Assembly (NCBI RefSeq): GCF_012927165.1
Contig: NZ_JABBGA010000003.1
Coordinates: 124,001 to 188,000, forward strand
Length of the DNA stretch: 64,000 nt
Source: Zoogloea dura
GTDB taxonomy: Bacteria; Pseudomonadota; Gammaproteobacteria; Burkholderiales; Rhodocyclaceae
Reading direction: 5' to 3'
The position numbers were made by a program, and so were the translations under genes. The notes under the pieces are model-generated. The model had not been told where the DNA came from, ran no database searches, and saw nothing but the letters and a program-made list of their open reading frames with translations. Positions within the stretch are counted from its first letter, which is position 1. The number at the start of each line of letters is the position of its first letter. Of the stretch, positions 1 to 11,300 are shown in pieces.

Positions 1-360
1 CAGCTACTCTTCCCCCGCGCCCGCCTGGACATCGACGAGAACCTCGGCCCCGGCCCTCTGACCCGGCCAGGCCCCCAGGGCGACGAAACCGGCAACCTGG
101 AAGCCCTCAGCTTCGGCGCCCGCGAACAGATGGGCGTGATCACCCGTCTGGCCTATGCCGACCTCCTGCGCGAAGCCGGCCGCCCCACTTTGCTGGTCCT
201 CGACGACGCCCTCGTGCATAGCGACGAAACCCGCCTCGCCCAGATGAAGCGGGTCCTCTTCGACGCCGCCGGGCGCCACCAGATCCTGCTGTTCACCTGC
301 CACCCCGAAAAGTGGCGCGACCTCGGCGTGGCCGCCCGCACGCTGGACAGCACCCCCTAA
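1..360 (+). CDS. AAA/SMC-like ATPase, C-terminal part (5' end outside window)
   Basis: The frame is open from base 1 to the TAA at 358-360, so this is the last 119 residues of a longer protein. It carries the C-terminal half of an ABC/SMC-type ATP-binding head: a signature-like segment LSFGAREQM (about residues 37-45), a hydrophobic Walker B strand ending LLVLDDAL (about 64-71), a D-loop-like SDETR, and an H-loop-like FTCHPE near the end. This layout matches the terminal head of large coiled-coil ATPases such as YhaN or RecN/SbcC relatives, which act on DNA ends or structure. The N-terminal Walker A half is not visible, so the exact family cannot be fixed. pdxH follows after 10 nt and may be co-transcribed. 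Confidence 0.75.
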   Translation, partial: QLLFPRARLDIDENLGPGPLTRPGPQGDETGNLEALSFGAREQMGVITRLAYADLLREAGRPTLLVLDDALVHSDETRLAQMKRVLFDAAGRHQILLFTCHPEKWRDLGVAARTLDSTP

Positions 361-370
361 GGACACCCCC

Positions 371-1018
371 ATGAACGACAAGACCAAGCTCGCCGACCTG
401 CGCAAATCCTACGAACGGGGCAGCCTCGACGTGGACGACGTGGCCTCCGACCCCTTCGCCCAGTTCGGCCACTGGCTGAACGAAGCCCTCTCCGCCGAAG
501 TCCCCGAACCCAACGCCATGACCCTCGCCACCGTCGGCCCCGACGGCCGGCCATCCACCCGCATCGTGCTGATCAAGGACTACGACGAACGCGGCGTCGT
601 CTGGTACACCAACTACCGCAGCCGCAAGGGCCGCGAACTGGCCGACCACCCCTTCGCCGCCCTGCAGTTCCACTGGGTCGAGCTCGAACGGGTCGTGCGC
701 ATCGAAGGCAAGGTGGAAAAGGTCTCCGACGCCGAATCCGACACCTACTTCGCCAGCCGCCCCCTGACCAGCCGCATCGGCGCCTGGGCCTCCAACCAGA
801 GCGAACCCATCCCCGGCCGCGGCACCATCGTCGCCAAGGCCGCCGAATACGGCCTCAAGTTCGGCCTCAACCCCCCCCGCCCCCCCCACTGGGGCGGCTA
901 CCGCCTGATCCCCGACCGCTGGGAATTCTGGCAAGGCCGCGCATCCAGGCTGCATGACCGGATCGTCTATGAGCAGGACGGCAATGGAGGCTGGACGCGC
1001 TCGCGCTTGTCACCGTGA
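371..1018 (+). CDS. pdxH: Pyridoxamine 5'-phosphate oxidase
   Basis: The 215-residue product has the usual PdxH length (E. coli about 218) and its conserved blocks. These are the N-terminal [11 protein letters not shown], the FMN/PLP-binding segment [41 protein letters not shown], the [16 protein letters not shown] block, and the C-terminal [24 protein letters not shown] signature with its final Arg/His. The enzyme is a cytosolic FMN-dependent oxidase that makes pyridoxal 5'-phosphate from PNP or PMP in vitamin B6 synthesis and salvage. The ATG at 371 lies 10 nt after the upstream ATPase stop, with AAGGA at 359-363 as ribosome binding site. It converges on the lipoprotein operon ending at 1117. 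Confidence 0.96.
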   Translation: MNDKTKLADLRKSYERGSLDVDDVASDPFAQFGHWLNEALSAEVPEPNAMTLATVGPDGRPSTRIVLIKDYDERGVVWYTNYRSRKGRELADHPFAALQFHWVELERVVRIEGKVEKVSDAESDTYFASRPLTSRIGAWASNQSEPIPGRGTIVAKAAEYGLKFGLNPPRPPHWGGYRLIPDRWEFWQGRASRLHDRIVYEQDGNGGWTRSRLSP

Positions 1019-1116
1019 GCGGCGGGAACTTTGGCTGGGTGGGTGCCTGAGAGTCGAACGCTCAGACATCAAACGCGCATGCCTGCCGAAATACCTGGGC
1101 GGGCCTCCCCCCGCAA

Positions 1117-1395
1117 TTACTTCCTGCACTGATGAGGACTGAGATCCGTCGCCTCCCGGCCGGTTTCCTTGTCGATCACCACCACGCGCGCACCGGGGTA
1201 AGCCAGACAGGTGCCATTGATGGCCGAATAGACAGCACGCCCCTGGGCCATGAAGGAACGCCCCGGATTGATGGGCTTGCCCTCGCCATCGTATGCGGTC
1301 AGCGAATAGAAACCCTGCGGGCTGGCACAGCCTCCAGCCGCCAACAGCAACACCAGCAGGCAAGAAGAGCGCAAACAACTATGGTGCAGAATCAT
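1117..1395 (-). CDS. Small lipoprotein, unknown function
   Basis: A 92-residue product. The ATG at 1395 is preferred over an in-frame GTG at 1413 because GGGAGG lies 8 nt upstream. The N-terminus is a lipoprotein signal: a short polar stretch, the hydrophobic run SCLLVLLL, and a lipobox LAAGGC. The mature part is about 70 residues, begins ASPQGFYSLTAYDG and contains two further Cys (GTCLAYPG and the C-terminal HQCRK). It could therefore be disulfide-bonded in the periplasm. The gene starts 14 nt after the stop of the larger lipoprotein gene and so probably belongs to the same operon as the FhaB-like exoprotein. I recognise no family. It could be an accessory to the putative immunity lipoprotein. 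Confidence 0.7.
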   Translation of the reverse strand: MILHHSCLRSSCLLVLLLAAGGCASPQGFYSLTAYDGEGKPINPGRSFMAQGRAVYSAINGTCLAYPGARVVVIDKETGREATDLSPHQCRK

Positions 1396-1409
1396 CCCGA
1401 CATCCTCCC

Positions 1410-2375
1410 TCACTCAGTCCTGAAATAAGGCTGACACCAGGTCGGTGCCTGCCTGGGCTTGTTCTTGTAATGTTTGAAGCAGTCCTGCTTGAGGATCTCC
1501 ATCGCCTGCAATCTCGTCGTCTCCACTTCAGATGCGGCGAGGTCCGTCCAGGGCTCTACCTTCACAGACTCCAGCAAACGATGAAACAGCACATCCATCG
1601 CTTGGAAAGCCTCAGGGTTCTTGATTGACTCCTGGTTGGCCCTCATGGAGATCGCAATCGTGAAACCGCTGTCGGCCACGGGTGTTACATAGATTTTGTA
1701 GGGACCACCAATCATATTTAGTTGTGGAGGCTGAAGCGTGGCAACGTAAGCCATCCAGGTGTTCTTTCCGATGACTTCCCAAGCCTTCTTCAAATCCCTC
1801 TGGGGGTACGTCTCATCAAGGATGGCAGTCCATTGAGATAGAGTCCGCTCATAGAATCGCATCTCGACACCCATTCCAATTCCCTGCCAATTCTGCTCAC
1901 ACATCCACCCCAATCCATCCTCCCGCTCCTCGTACCTCTTTTCGTCGGGCTTGTCCTTGACATCGCCTTCCTGTCTTGTGCTGATCGGCACCTGGCGCTT
2001 GACGCTACGAAAAAGCGCATTCACCCCCGTCGCTCCTCCCTCAAAACGCTCCTGCCATATTGAGCCTTCGCGCTCGAAGATGGGGAAGACATACATTGGC
2101 CCTCCTCGGTAAAAGCCGTCTGAGTCCACTGCGCTCGCCCGCAAAGAACCATAGCGGCACGAAGACGACACTGGCCACCCATGCCGAATCCAATAACGAT
2201 CCAGAAAACGAAAACCGTACGTCTTGAGGTTCCAGGGGATCGGAGAATCCAACGCCCCGGGCTTCAACAACCGATCTTCCATAGCTTTATCCGACAACTG
2301 CTGAAAAACGAAACCACATGAGGATAGGTTTACGCCCAACAAGAAACTCAGAAACACCTTTTTAATTACTCTCAC
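1410..2375 (-). CDS. Lipoprotein, candidate immunity protein of the FhaB-like exoprotein
   Basis: A 321-residue product that I cannot assign to a named family. The N-terminus is a lipoprotein signal (MRVIKKVFLSFLLGVNLSSC, lipobox LSSC), so the protein should be anchored facing the periplasm. The mature part is rich in Trp, Tyr, Arg and charged residues and includes five further Cys (in SSCRYG, MCEQN, QDCFKH and TWCQPY among others). The GTG start at 2375 is only 9 nt after the exoprotein stop, and the GAGGG ribosome binding site overlaps that stop, so translation is probably coupled. Base composition is AT-richer than the window average, like the 3' end of the exoprotein gene. Position, lipidation and composition suggest an immunity partner for the hydrolase-like C-terminus. 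That is inference, not homology. Confidence 0.6.
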   Translation of the reverse strand: MRVIKKVFLSFLLGVNLSSCGFVFQQLSDKAMEDRLLKPGALDSPIPWNLKTYGFRFLDRYWIRHGWPVSSSCRYGSLRASAVDSDGFYRGGPMYVFPIFEREGSIWQERFEGGATGVNALFRSVKRQVPISTRQEGDVKDKPDEKRYEEREDGLGWMCEQNWQGIGMGVEMRFYERTLSQWTAILDETYPQRDLKKAWEVIGKNTWMAYVATLQPPQLNMIGGPYKIYVTPVADSGFTIAISMRANQESIKNPEAFQAMDVLFHRLLESVKVEPWTDLAASEVETTRLQAMEILKQDCFKHYKNKPRQAPTWCQPYFRTE

Positions 2376-2384
2376 AGCACCCTC

Positions 2385-5300
2385 TCAATCCGCTACCTTA
2401 ATCGGATTCATATCCCCATCGTAGGTAACACCCCCAATGTACTGAATCAAGGAACTACTATTCTGACTTGCACCTTTTGGCGCATCGGGCGTCAGGTACT
2501 GAACTTGCTGACACCCTGCAGCCCCCGTCCCGTAGCAACTGTGGGCACTGTTGGAAGTTGTGAGGACATTCCAGAACTCCGACAGACTCAGGACCCCAGG
2601 ATTACCGCCAGCGACAACACTGACAGGATCGTTCTTGAAGTAGGCGTACCGTATATTTTCAACATTCCCCGTCCCGACTACTTTCTGGGCGGACTGGGTA
2701 TAGGCCTCAGCCGAAACAGCCCCTCCCACACCTTGCATGGAGAGACTGGGAATAGTGACTCCCTGATCAGCAAGAATTGCATTCGCGTTCATTTGCACGA
2801 TCGTTCCTCTACTATGCCCCAGACTTACAGCCCCCCCTGAAGAGCTTCCATTTCCTGACCTTACGTTTCCACCAAACACCCGCAGCCCCTCAGCATAGGC
2901 ATAATCCTGATTGGTATATCCTGCCACCGGCGCTAGGGTCTTCTCGTAGCCCGCAATCATTAATTCACCGAGAGCAGTATTTGCAGGCACGTAGTGCATC
3001 AAATATACTTCTGATGGCTTTTGACCATTAACAGGCGCGGCATTCTGCATTGCCAACTGGCTAGCCCTATCCAGGGGATTAAGAATGCCATTCACGGCCA
3101 ACACCGAGCCTGGACTCGCCTTGGCAAGTTCCGCCTGAACCTCCTCGGGCTTGCCAACGATCAGTTCCGCTTTGACCATCTCCGGCTTTGCAGTGCAGTT
3201 TTCACCCGCAGGGCAAGTAACTTTATAGAATCGAGGCTGCTCTTTGAACATCACGCGATAGGCATCATCCGTAAAGGTCGTAAACTGCTTGATGGCTGCT
3301 TGCTGCGCGACCCGTCTATCCTCCACTTCAGTCAGCACTCGACGCCCGTCATACATTGGAACACTTTGTTGTGAGGCGCCAGTATCCCGATTGAGTTCGC
3401 TAACCGTCTGTTCGACACTTTTACCACTCAACGCGCGCTGCCCCGCAGAGTCTGAAATGGTGATTTGCGCTTCACTCACTACAGCACGGGTGGCGCCTTC
3501 CGATGCTCTATCCTCGGAGGCCTGGTTCAAGCCATTGATCACCAGCCCCTTGCTCAGCCCATATTTGCCCTGGGTGAACATATCTGAACTCAGCGTAATT
3601 CCGCTGCTACTTGCCTCAACGCTGGAGTGATTCGAAAGATCACCCGTTGTAATGGTCCCTGAGACGAGTACATTCTTCTCGTCAAGCACGGCTTTTTCCG
3701 TGCTAACAATCGCCCCGCCTTTCAGGTCGGTATTGCCCCCGACATGAATCTGAAACCCATCGTCCCCCGCCTTTATGGCACTTTGCTCGCCCACATTCAC
3801 ATAGTTGCTCGTAACCTGGCTCTTGCTCAACGACACACTGGCCGTAGACGCACCTGCACATATGGGAGGAACACATACACTGACGCCGATACCCGCACTA
3901 CTGTTCTGGCTTGAATAACTTGCGCTATCTTGAAGACTCTCGACGGACAGATCCCCGGCAACATTTCCTACAATGCGAGGCGCCTCAACTACAGCTCCCT
4001 TCAAGACAGTATTACCACCGGAATCCAACTCAACCTCCTGCCCGCCGCGGACATGAGTGTTGATGTAACGCGTGCTGGAGCCCTCGCTATTACCCTTGGC
4101 TTGGCTGGCAGAGGCCTGAAAGCTGATTCCATTTTGCGCGCCTCCCCAACTTATCCCCACTCCGACACTGGCAGAGCTGCTCTTGCTGCTGCCACGATCC
4201 TCCTGAGTATCAGCAGCAGCCCCTAGCGAAATCTGGTCATCGGCCTTGATCCGTAGCACCTGCCCCGCACTGACCTCTGAGCTTCGCACAGTTATGTCGC
4301 TATCTGCCGCACCGCCAGTAGCAATGAGACTTACATTGCCCCCCGCGGCTACGCGAGCGCTACTCGCACTGTCGGATTTCTGACTTTGGGTCACTTGGCT
4401 GCGGCTTGTGCCGAGGCTGATGTTAATTTGTACACCACCGACCTGATCTGCGAGGCCTGCATTGGCACGACTCTGCCCCGCAGAGACAGTTCCGTAAGCA
4501 CTGTAGCTGGACAGTAGCGCTGCCGCGCCAGCCAGGGCCTGAGTACGTGAGTCATCAGTACGTGAAATGACTTGACTCATTTGCTGAGTGGTACGGGCTG
4601 CCTCTATGACCGGACTACTGACCCCAAGACTGATTCCACTTTGGCGCATCCGAAGCTCGAACTGCGTTGCCTCAAGTTCCCGCGCTTCGACCACGTCAAT
4701 TCGCTTGGCATTGACATTGACATCACCAACAGGAGCCAGCACTTCTGAACCGACCTGGTTATAGGCACCACCAGCTGAAATGGTCACGCTGCCTTGCAGA
4801 CTGGCTATGGTAGAGCCCACAGCCTGGGTACTGCTCTGGCTCTTTATCGAACTGACTTCGCTTGAGCCCAAAGTGAGTTTGCCGCCGCCAGCGAACAGGC
4901 CACTCTTTCTGGTCTGACGAGAACTACTGCCGCTCGCATCGTGTGCGTCCGCCAAGATAGATACATCACCCTTCGCTTGCAACACGGTTCCGTTCAAACT
5001 GACCACACCGCTATTGGCAACGAGCACGTTGCCCTGGTCATCTTTCAATTCATTCATGCCTGAGCCGATAATGGATATGTCGCGCCCGGCATCCAGCACA
5101 ACTGTATCCCCAAGCACGGCACTGCCCTGAGCCAGACTGCTTTGTCCTTGCTCTTTGGTGTGGGTACTCTTGCTACTCAAGAAGCCACTCTTAGCCGTGT
5201 AGGTTTCCTCGAAATTGTTATGCTCCGTATGCTCAGAACCTACAAGGACATCTCGCTTCGCGCTAAGGGATGTCTGCCCCTGCCCACCATTGACCACGGC

Positions 5301-8300
5301 GCCTTTGAGCAAAATATCACCTTGATCTTCTTTGTCGCCGAAGGCAGCAATGATTACCCCCTGTTCGGCGCTAAGTGTCGCTCCGGAGAGAGTTTCGTCG
5401 TAGGTAAGCTTCTTATGGTCATAGCGCTTACGGTGCTCCTCAGTAAGAGTAGCCATGCTGTCGGTCGCCGCAGCAATGCTCACATTGCTACCCAGCAGCA
5501 CAGCACGCCCCTGAGTCTTGAGATTAGCTCCGACTAGTTTTACGTCACCGCCCCCTGCGATGACCAACTCGCCATCTCCTGCATCGATCTCAACTCCCTG
5601 ATTATTGGAAGCATCACGAACAAGCGCACTGCGGCCAACCTGCTGCTGCTCCAACGTGCGGCTCTGCAATGTATCGAGGCTAATTTCCTGGGCTGAACGA
5701 ATATCTACGCCATGCGCGCCAGTGAGCTTGCCTCCGGAAACACTGATGTTCCCCTGCGCTTCCATGGCGAGCACTCCTCCAGACTCCAACACCCCTCCCG
5801 TCGCGCTGTCGCGGTGCGTCAGCTTGAGTTGCTCCCCGCTCCGGGTGACCAGGCCCGGAAGGAAAGCGGCGCCGTCGGTCTGGGTGACCTTGCGGGATTC
5901 GGTGTGCGTGCTGTTCTGGACGCTCCCGACGACCAGGTGGCCGCCGGCGACGATGCGCGTCTCGCCGCCGGACTTGAGGTCGGCGCCCAGGATGAAGGTG
6001 CTGCCGCCGCTTTCCAGGTCGAGCTTGCCACCGGCCTGAAGCCGGGCGTCCTGATGCTGGATGTCACGCTCGATCTGCGTGGAGACCTGGCTGCCACTGG
6101 CGGTGAGGCCGGTGATTTCGGTCTCTCCATTGTTGTAGGTGTAGGTCCGTTCATTGGCGACCGTGTGGGTCTGGGTGCGGCTGTTCTCGATGCTGAGGGC
6201 CTGGATGTCGATCTTGCCGCCGACCCGGCCGGTGAGGTCTCCGCTGGCGCTGAGGTCGGCGCCGGTCGACGTGAGGTTCTTGCCGACGTTGAGATCCAGG
6301 TCGCCATCACGGGCCTGGATACCGGCCCGCTGGTCGGCGCGCTGGACCACCGTGGTGTCGCTGTCCGTGGTGGTGGTAGCGCCAAAGAAGCTGTCGTAGT
6401 CGGTGTGACTACGGGTCGTCGTGTCCTTCTGGTCGACCGCGTAAAGCGTGCGGTTGAAGAGGTCGCCCGCTACGCTCACGGCAAGGCTGCCGGCTTCGAT
6501 GCGGCCGGAGTCGTTGATCAGGTCGCCCCCGGCATAGATCGCGGCATCCTTGTCGACGAGGATCTGGCCGCGGATGTTGTTCAGTTCCCCATCGACCGAC
6601 AGGGCGAGACTGGCGGCTTCGATCCGGCCGTTGCGGTTGTCGAGGCTGGCGCCGAACAGGCCCAGGGCGCCGCCAGCCTTGATGGCGGCGCCGAAGTTGT
6701 CGATGCGGCCTTCCGACTTGATCAGCAGCTGGTCGCTGACTTCCAGAACACCCCGGTTGGTGAGGTTTCCGGAGAGCACGAGCTCCAGGTTGTTGGCGGC
6801 GAGACCGCCCGCAGGCGTGCTGAAGCTGCCCCAATCGGGGAAGGCGAGGCCGTAGCGGGCGGCTTCGGTGGCAGGAAGGGTCTGGCCGGGGGTGGGATCG
6901 GGGGTAGGGCTGGAGGTGCCGCCACCTGCCGGCACCTGGGGTGCGGCGGGATCCACATTGACCCAGGCCTGGGGGGAGGCGCTGTTGCCGGGCTGGGCAG
7001 GGACAAGCACGCCGGTCTCATCGGATGGTGCTTCACGGGCCGCTATGGCGGTACGGGACAGATCAGCCAGGCCGGCGCCGCTGAGCATGCTGCGAGTGAT
7101 GCTCTCGGCCGTGACCTGCAAGGGGCGGCCAGGCGCCACGACTGCTGCGCCACTCCCTGCCGTGGTCGAGGGCGTCATGATGTGGATACCCGGGTCGCCC
7201 TGGGGCGCCAGGCCCAGCCCTGCGACAAGCCCACGGACTCCCGCCATCATCAAGGCCGGGACCCGATTGTCCCGGGCGGCGGCCAGCGCAGCCTGGTCAG
7301 CCGAGCTGTCGACGCCGGCCACAATGGTGAGATCCACACCGGACAGACTCAGCGCATCGGCCTTGATGGTACCGGCCTCAGGACTCCTGAGGGTGATGGC
7401 GGTGGGCCCCCCGGTGGCATCGAGACGGGCGAGGCTCAGGGCATCGGTGGCCTCGGTCTGGCCCGAAGCATTGGCCCAAAGCAAGGTCTGGGGCAGATTC
7501 TCAGCGGTGTAGTCGAAGCGGCCAGCTACCTTGGCATCGGAGGCCTGGTTGCGCAGGCTGCCCTCGAAGTAGCCATTGACCACAAAGCTGGCACGCTGGC
7601 CTACATCGGAATGGCTCTCCAGGTAGGCGCCACCCAGGGTCGGCATGCCAAGCAGAAGGTAGCTGCCGTTCGACAGGTTGGGCTCGCCGGCGACCGTCCG
7701 GTTGCCGGTGGCCAGGTTATCGACGACACCGTAAGCATTGCCGCCGAGGAGCACATTGCCGGTATTGACCAGCACGCCACTCCACACCGTGTTGACAGCC
7801 GGACTGACCCAGACCTCTCCCACACCCACCTCAAGACCCGCCACGTCGAGACGCAGCGTGCCAAGCGCCACCAGCGGGTTGCGGGCCGGCTGCAGGACGA
7901 GGGACGGGGTATCCAGCCGGGCATCGCCCCGGGACGCCACCGTGCCGCTGTTGGAATAGCTTGTCGCCTTGATCTCCAGCGTGGATCCGGCCAGCACGGT
8001 GCCGCTGGCGGCATTGCTGAAGGCGCCGCTGCCAGCATCGATGCTGATCCGCTCGGCAGCGGCACCATTGCCGTAGATGAGGCCGGCGTTCTGGATGCCG
8101 TTGCCGGCCTGGAGGCTTACCGAGCGGGTGGCCAGCAGGGCGCCGCCCGTGCTGTTATCCAGCGTCGTGGCGGCCTTCACGGTGAGGCTGTCATCGGCGA
8201 CGAGAGTGGCCCGGTTGGTCACGCTGCCCGTGCGGGCATTCACCGTGAGCTCCCGGCGGGCCTGCACCAGACCCTCGGTGACCACCTCGGCCCCCCTGAG

Positions 8301-11300
8301 CGTCACGTCCCGGGCCTGCATCACCGGAGCCAGGCCCTCCCGTTCCCCTGCCACTGAGGTGAGACGGCCCGTGACATTCACGTTCAGATCACCACCGGTG
8401 GCAAGGCGCCCGCCCGTATTGGCGAAGGAGCCCGCGGTGATGGTGATGCCATCTTCCGCCGCGATCACCCCGGTGTTGATGGTGGGCGTCGTGGAGCCGA
8501 AGTTGCCTTCGGTCAGGACGTCGTTCTCGCTGCGGGTATTGCTCAAAGCAGCGTTGCCCAGGTTGATGTCGATGCGCCGCGCCTGGATGACACCCTGGTT
8601 GTCCACCTCACCGCCGCTCAGGCTTAAGCTCCCGCCCACCGCCAGCACGGCCGGGCTTTGCACGAAACGGAAATCCTTGTCGGGATCGGGTGCGCGTGGC
8701 GGCGGAGTGCCCGACGACGGCGTGCAGACTTCGGGCGTCACACAGCGGGACGACTCGGTCACCTGGTTGACGAAGCCCCCCACGGCGGTGATGCGGGCAT
8801 CGCCCTCCACCACCACGCGGCCGCTGTTGGTGAACACCCCCGCCGCATAGGCATCCAGGCTACCGGCGCTGAGCGTGCCCAGGTTGCCCAGTTGAACGGT
8901 CTCGATGCCAAGATGCCCGGCGGAAACCACCCCATAGTTGTATACATCAGGACCCAACAGCCTGACCCGGTCACCGGTGATCTCCCCGGTGTTGCTGATG
9001 AGGCCGCTTGCAGCCACATCCACACCGGCAATCCTGCCGGTATTGAGGAGCCCACCGTCGAAGGCGAGGGTGCTACCCGCCAGCGTGCCGCTGTTGGTGG
9101 TGTAGCCGCTCACCGCTACCGCGTCGCTGTAGAGGGTCCCCCGGTTGTCGAGACTGCCCGCGATATCCACCTGCCCGGCCGTAATGCGCCCCAGGTTGGC
9201 CAGGCTGCCCCCCGAAAAGACGAAGCGGGCGCCACCGGGAATCACGTCGCCGGCATTCTCGAAACGGTTGGCGGACAGCAGCACGGAACCACCGCTGCTC
9301 AACACCGATCCCCCGGCACCGATACTGCCCTGCTCGCGGGCGGACAGCTCGATGTCACCATTGGCCACCATCCCACCACTGCCTGTCTGATTGGCCTGGA
9401 TGTTGCGAGCCCGGATCCGGATGCCTCCGACACTCTGCAGCAGCCCCTCACTGACGAAGTCCCCCGCGATGTCCAGGCGCAGGTCTCCATCCACCAGCAG
9501 GCTGCCGCGGCTCTCCAGGCTGCGGCCCACGCTGTTGGCGGACAGGGGGCCGTGGAAGCGGGTGTTACCCAGGAAGACGAGGTCCTGGCCGGCTGCAAAA
9601 GATGCAGCGCCGCCGGCCTCCAGCGCCTCGGCGAAGACCACCGAACCCGTGCTGGCGCGAGCGTCGAGTGCGCCCCCCACCAGCACATCGGAGGCAAGCC
9701 GGACGTCACCGGCCGCCGCGAGGGAAAGCGCCCCGACTGCGGTGACAGGCCCCGCCAGGCGGACATCCGCCTGGCGGCTGACCAGTTGGGCGTCGCCCAC
9801 CGCAAGGGTTTCCCCGCCCACGCCCACCAACCGGTCGGCGGCCACCTTCAAGGCACCACCGGAGCGCAGGTCACCGGCAATCGTGAGCGCTCCCGTGCCC
9901 GCCTCGATGCCCACCCGCGCCGGCGATAGCACACTGCCGGCCACCTCCACCCCGGCCCCGGCCTGGAGAGCCAGGCCCCCCCCTGCCACCAGCTCTCCGG
10001 TGTAGCGCTGGCTACCGCCACTGCTCAGCGCTGCAGCACCGAAGACACGCGTGTCTCCCTGTGTCAGGGCGCCACCAGCCCGGACCAGGGCATCCCCGCC
10101 GACACTCACCGCACCGGCCTGGACCACATCCCGCCCGGCAGCCAGATCGAGCTGGCCGACCACCACGGTCTCACCGGCTACCTGGTAGTCCCGACCCCCG
10201 CGGACCCGATAGTCGCCACCAGCCCGGACCTGGCCTGCCGTGATGTCACCGGCCGCGTCGACAGACACTGCTGCTGCATTGTTCAGCCCACCCTGCAAGC
10301 CCCCCACGGACAGGTCGGCGCCCGACTTGAGCGTCACGGCATCGTTGGACACGACAGTCCCGCCAATGAGGAGAGCACCTTTCTCCGAAGCAAGACTGAT
10401 CGCCCCGCCGGCCATCACATCCCGGGCAGCCGTGAGGGATGCAGCGGCGCGGACGTCCACGGTGCCGGCAGCACGCCAAGCACCCTCGGCGACCAGGTTG
10501 CCGCCGGTGCGCACGTCCAAACTGTCCCCGGACGCCACATCACCCAGCAGCCGGACATCCTGCCCGGCCACGAGCGTGACCTTCCCCAGGCTGGCAAGCA
10601 CGCCCTCCTGGCTCACCCCACCACCGGACACCACGTCCACGGCGCGGTTGCCGATCAGCTTGCCGGTATTCTCGAGACCCGCGGATCCGGCCTGCACGCT
10701 CACCCGGGAAGCGCTCTGCACGCCTGCGGCGGAGATCTGCCCTCCGCTGAGGAAGATGTCTCCGTCCGCCCGTGCCTCCGCCGAGAGCAGGAGCGCATCG
10801 CTGCCCGCATCGACGCTCAGCCTGCCTGCCGACACGAGGTTTCCGCTGACGGTGATGCCGCGACCTGAGAGGCTCACATCGCCATCACTGACGACCGGCC
10901 CGGCCAGCGAGACGGCGGCTGCCGCCTCCACGCGGATGGGGTCGTTCGCCACCAGCGTAGCCGACGACACGCCGCCCCTGGCACTGCGTATGACAAGACT
11001 TCCCCCAGCCGCCAGGGCCTGGGTGGACACGCCATCCCGTCCATCCAGTACGGCGTCTCCGCCCGCGACAAACTCGCTGCCCACCCCGACGCTGCCCTCG
11101 CGGGCGATCAGGGTCGCATCCTTGCCGGCACCACCCCTGGCCAGCTTGAGCGTGCGCCCTGCCTCGAGCCGCAGCCGGCCATTGGCCGCGACGAGGCCAT
11201 CGCTGTCCAGGTCACGGGCACTGGAGACACCGAGGTCACCGCCAGCCACGATGAGACCACCGCGATTGATCACCGATGCTCCGCTGACAATGGTGAGTCC

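Noticed and set aside
1019-1116. Possible tRNA or att-like sequence between pdxH and the lipoprotein gene
   Set aside because: Only a short GAGAG...CTC dyad is visible, with no cloverleaf or integrase nearby.
5712-8357. Long plus-strand frame opposite the FhaB-like gene
   Set aside because: Mirror of repetitive GC-rich coding; no motif and no plausible start context.
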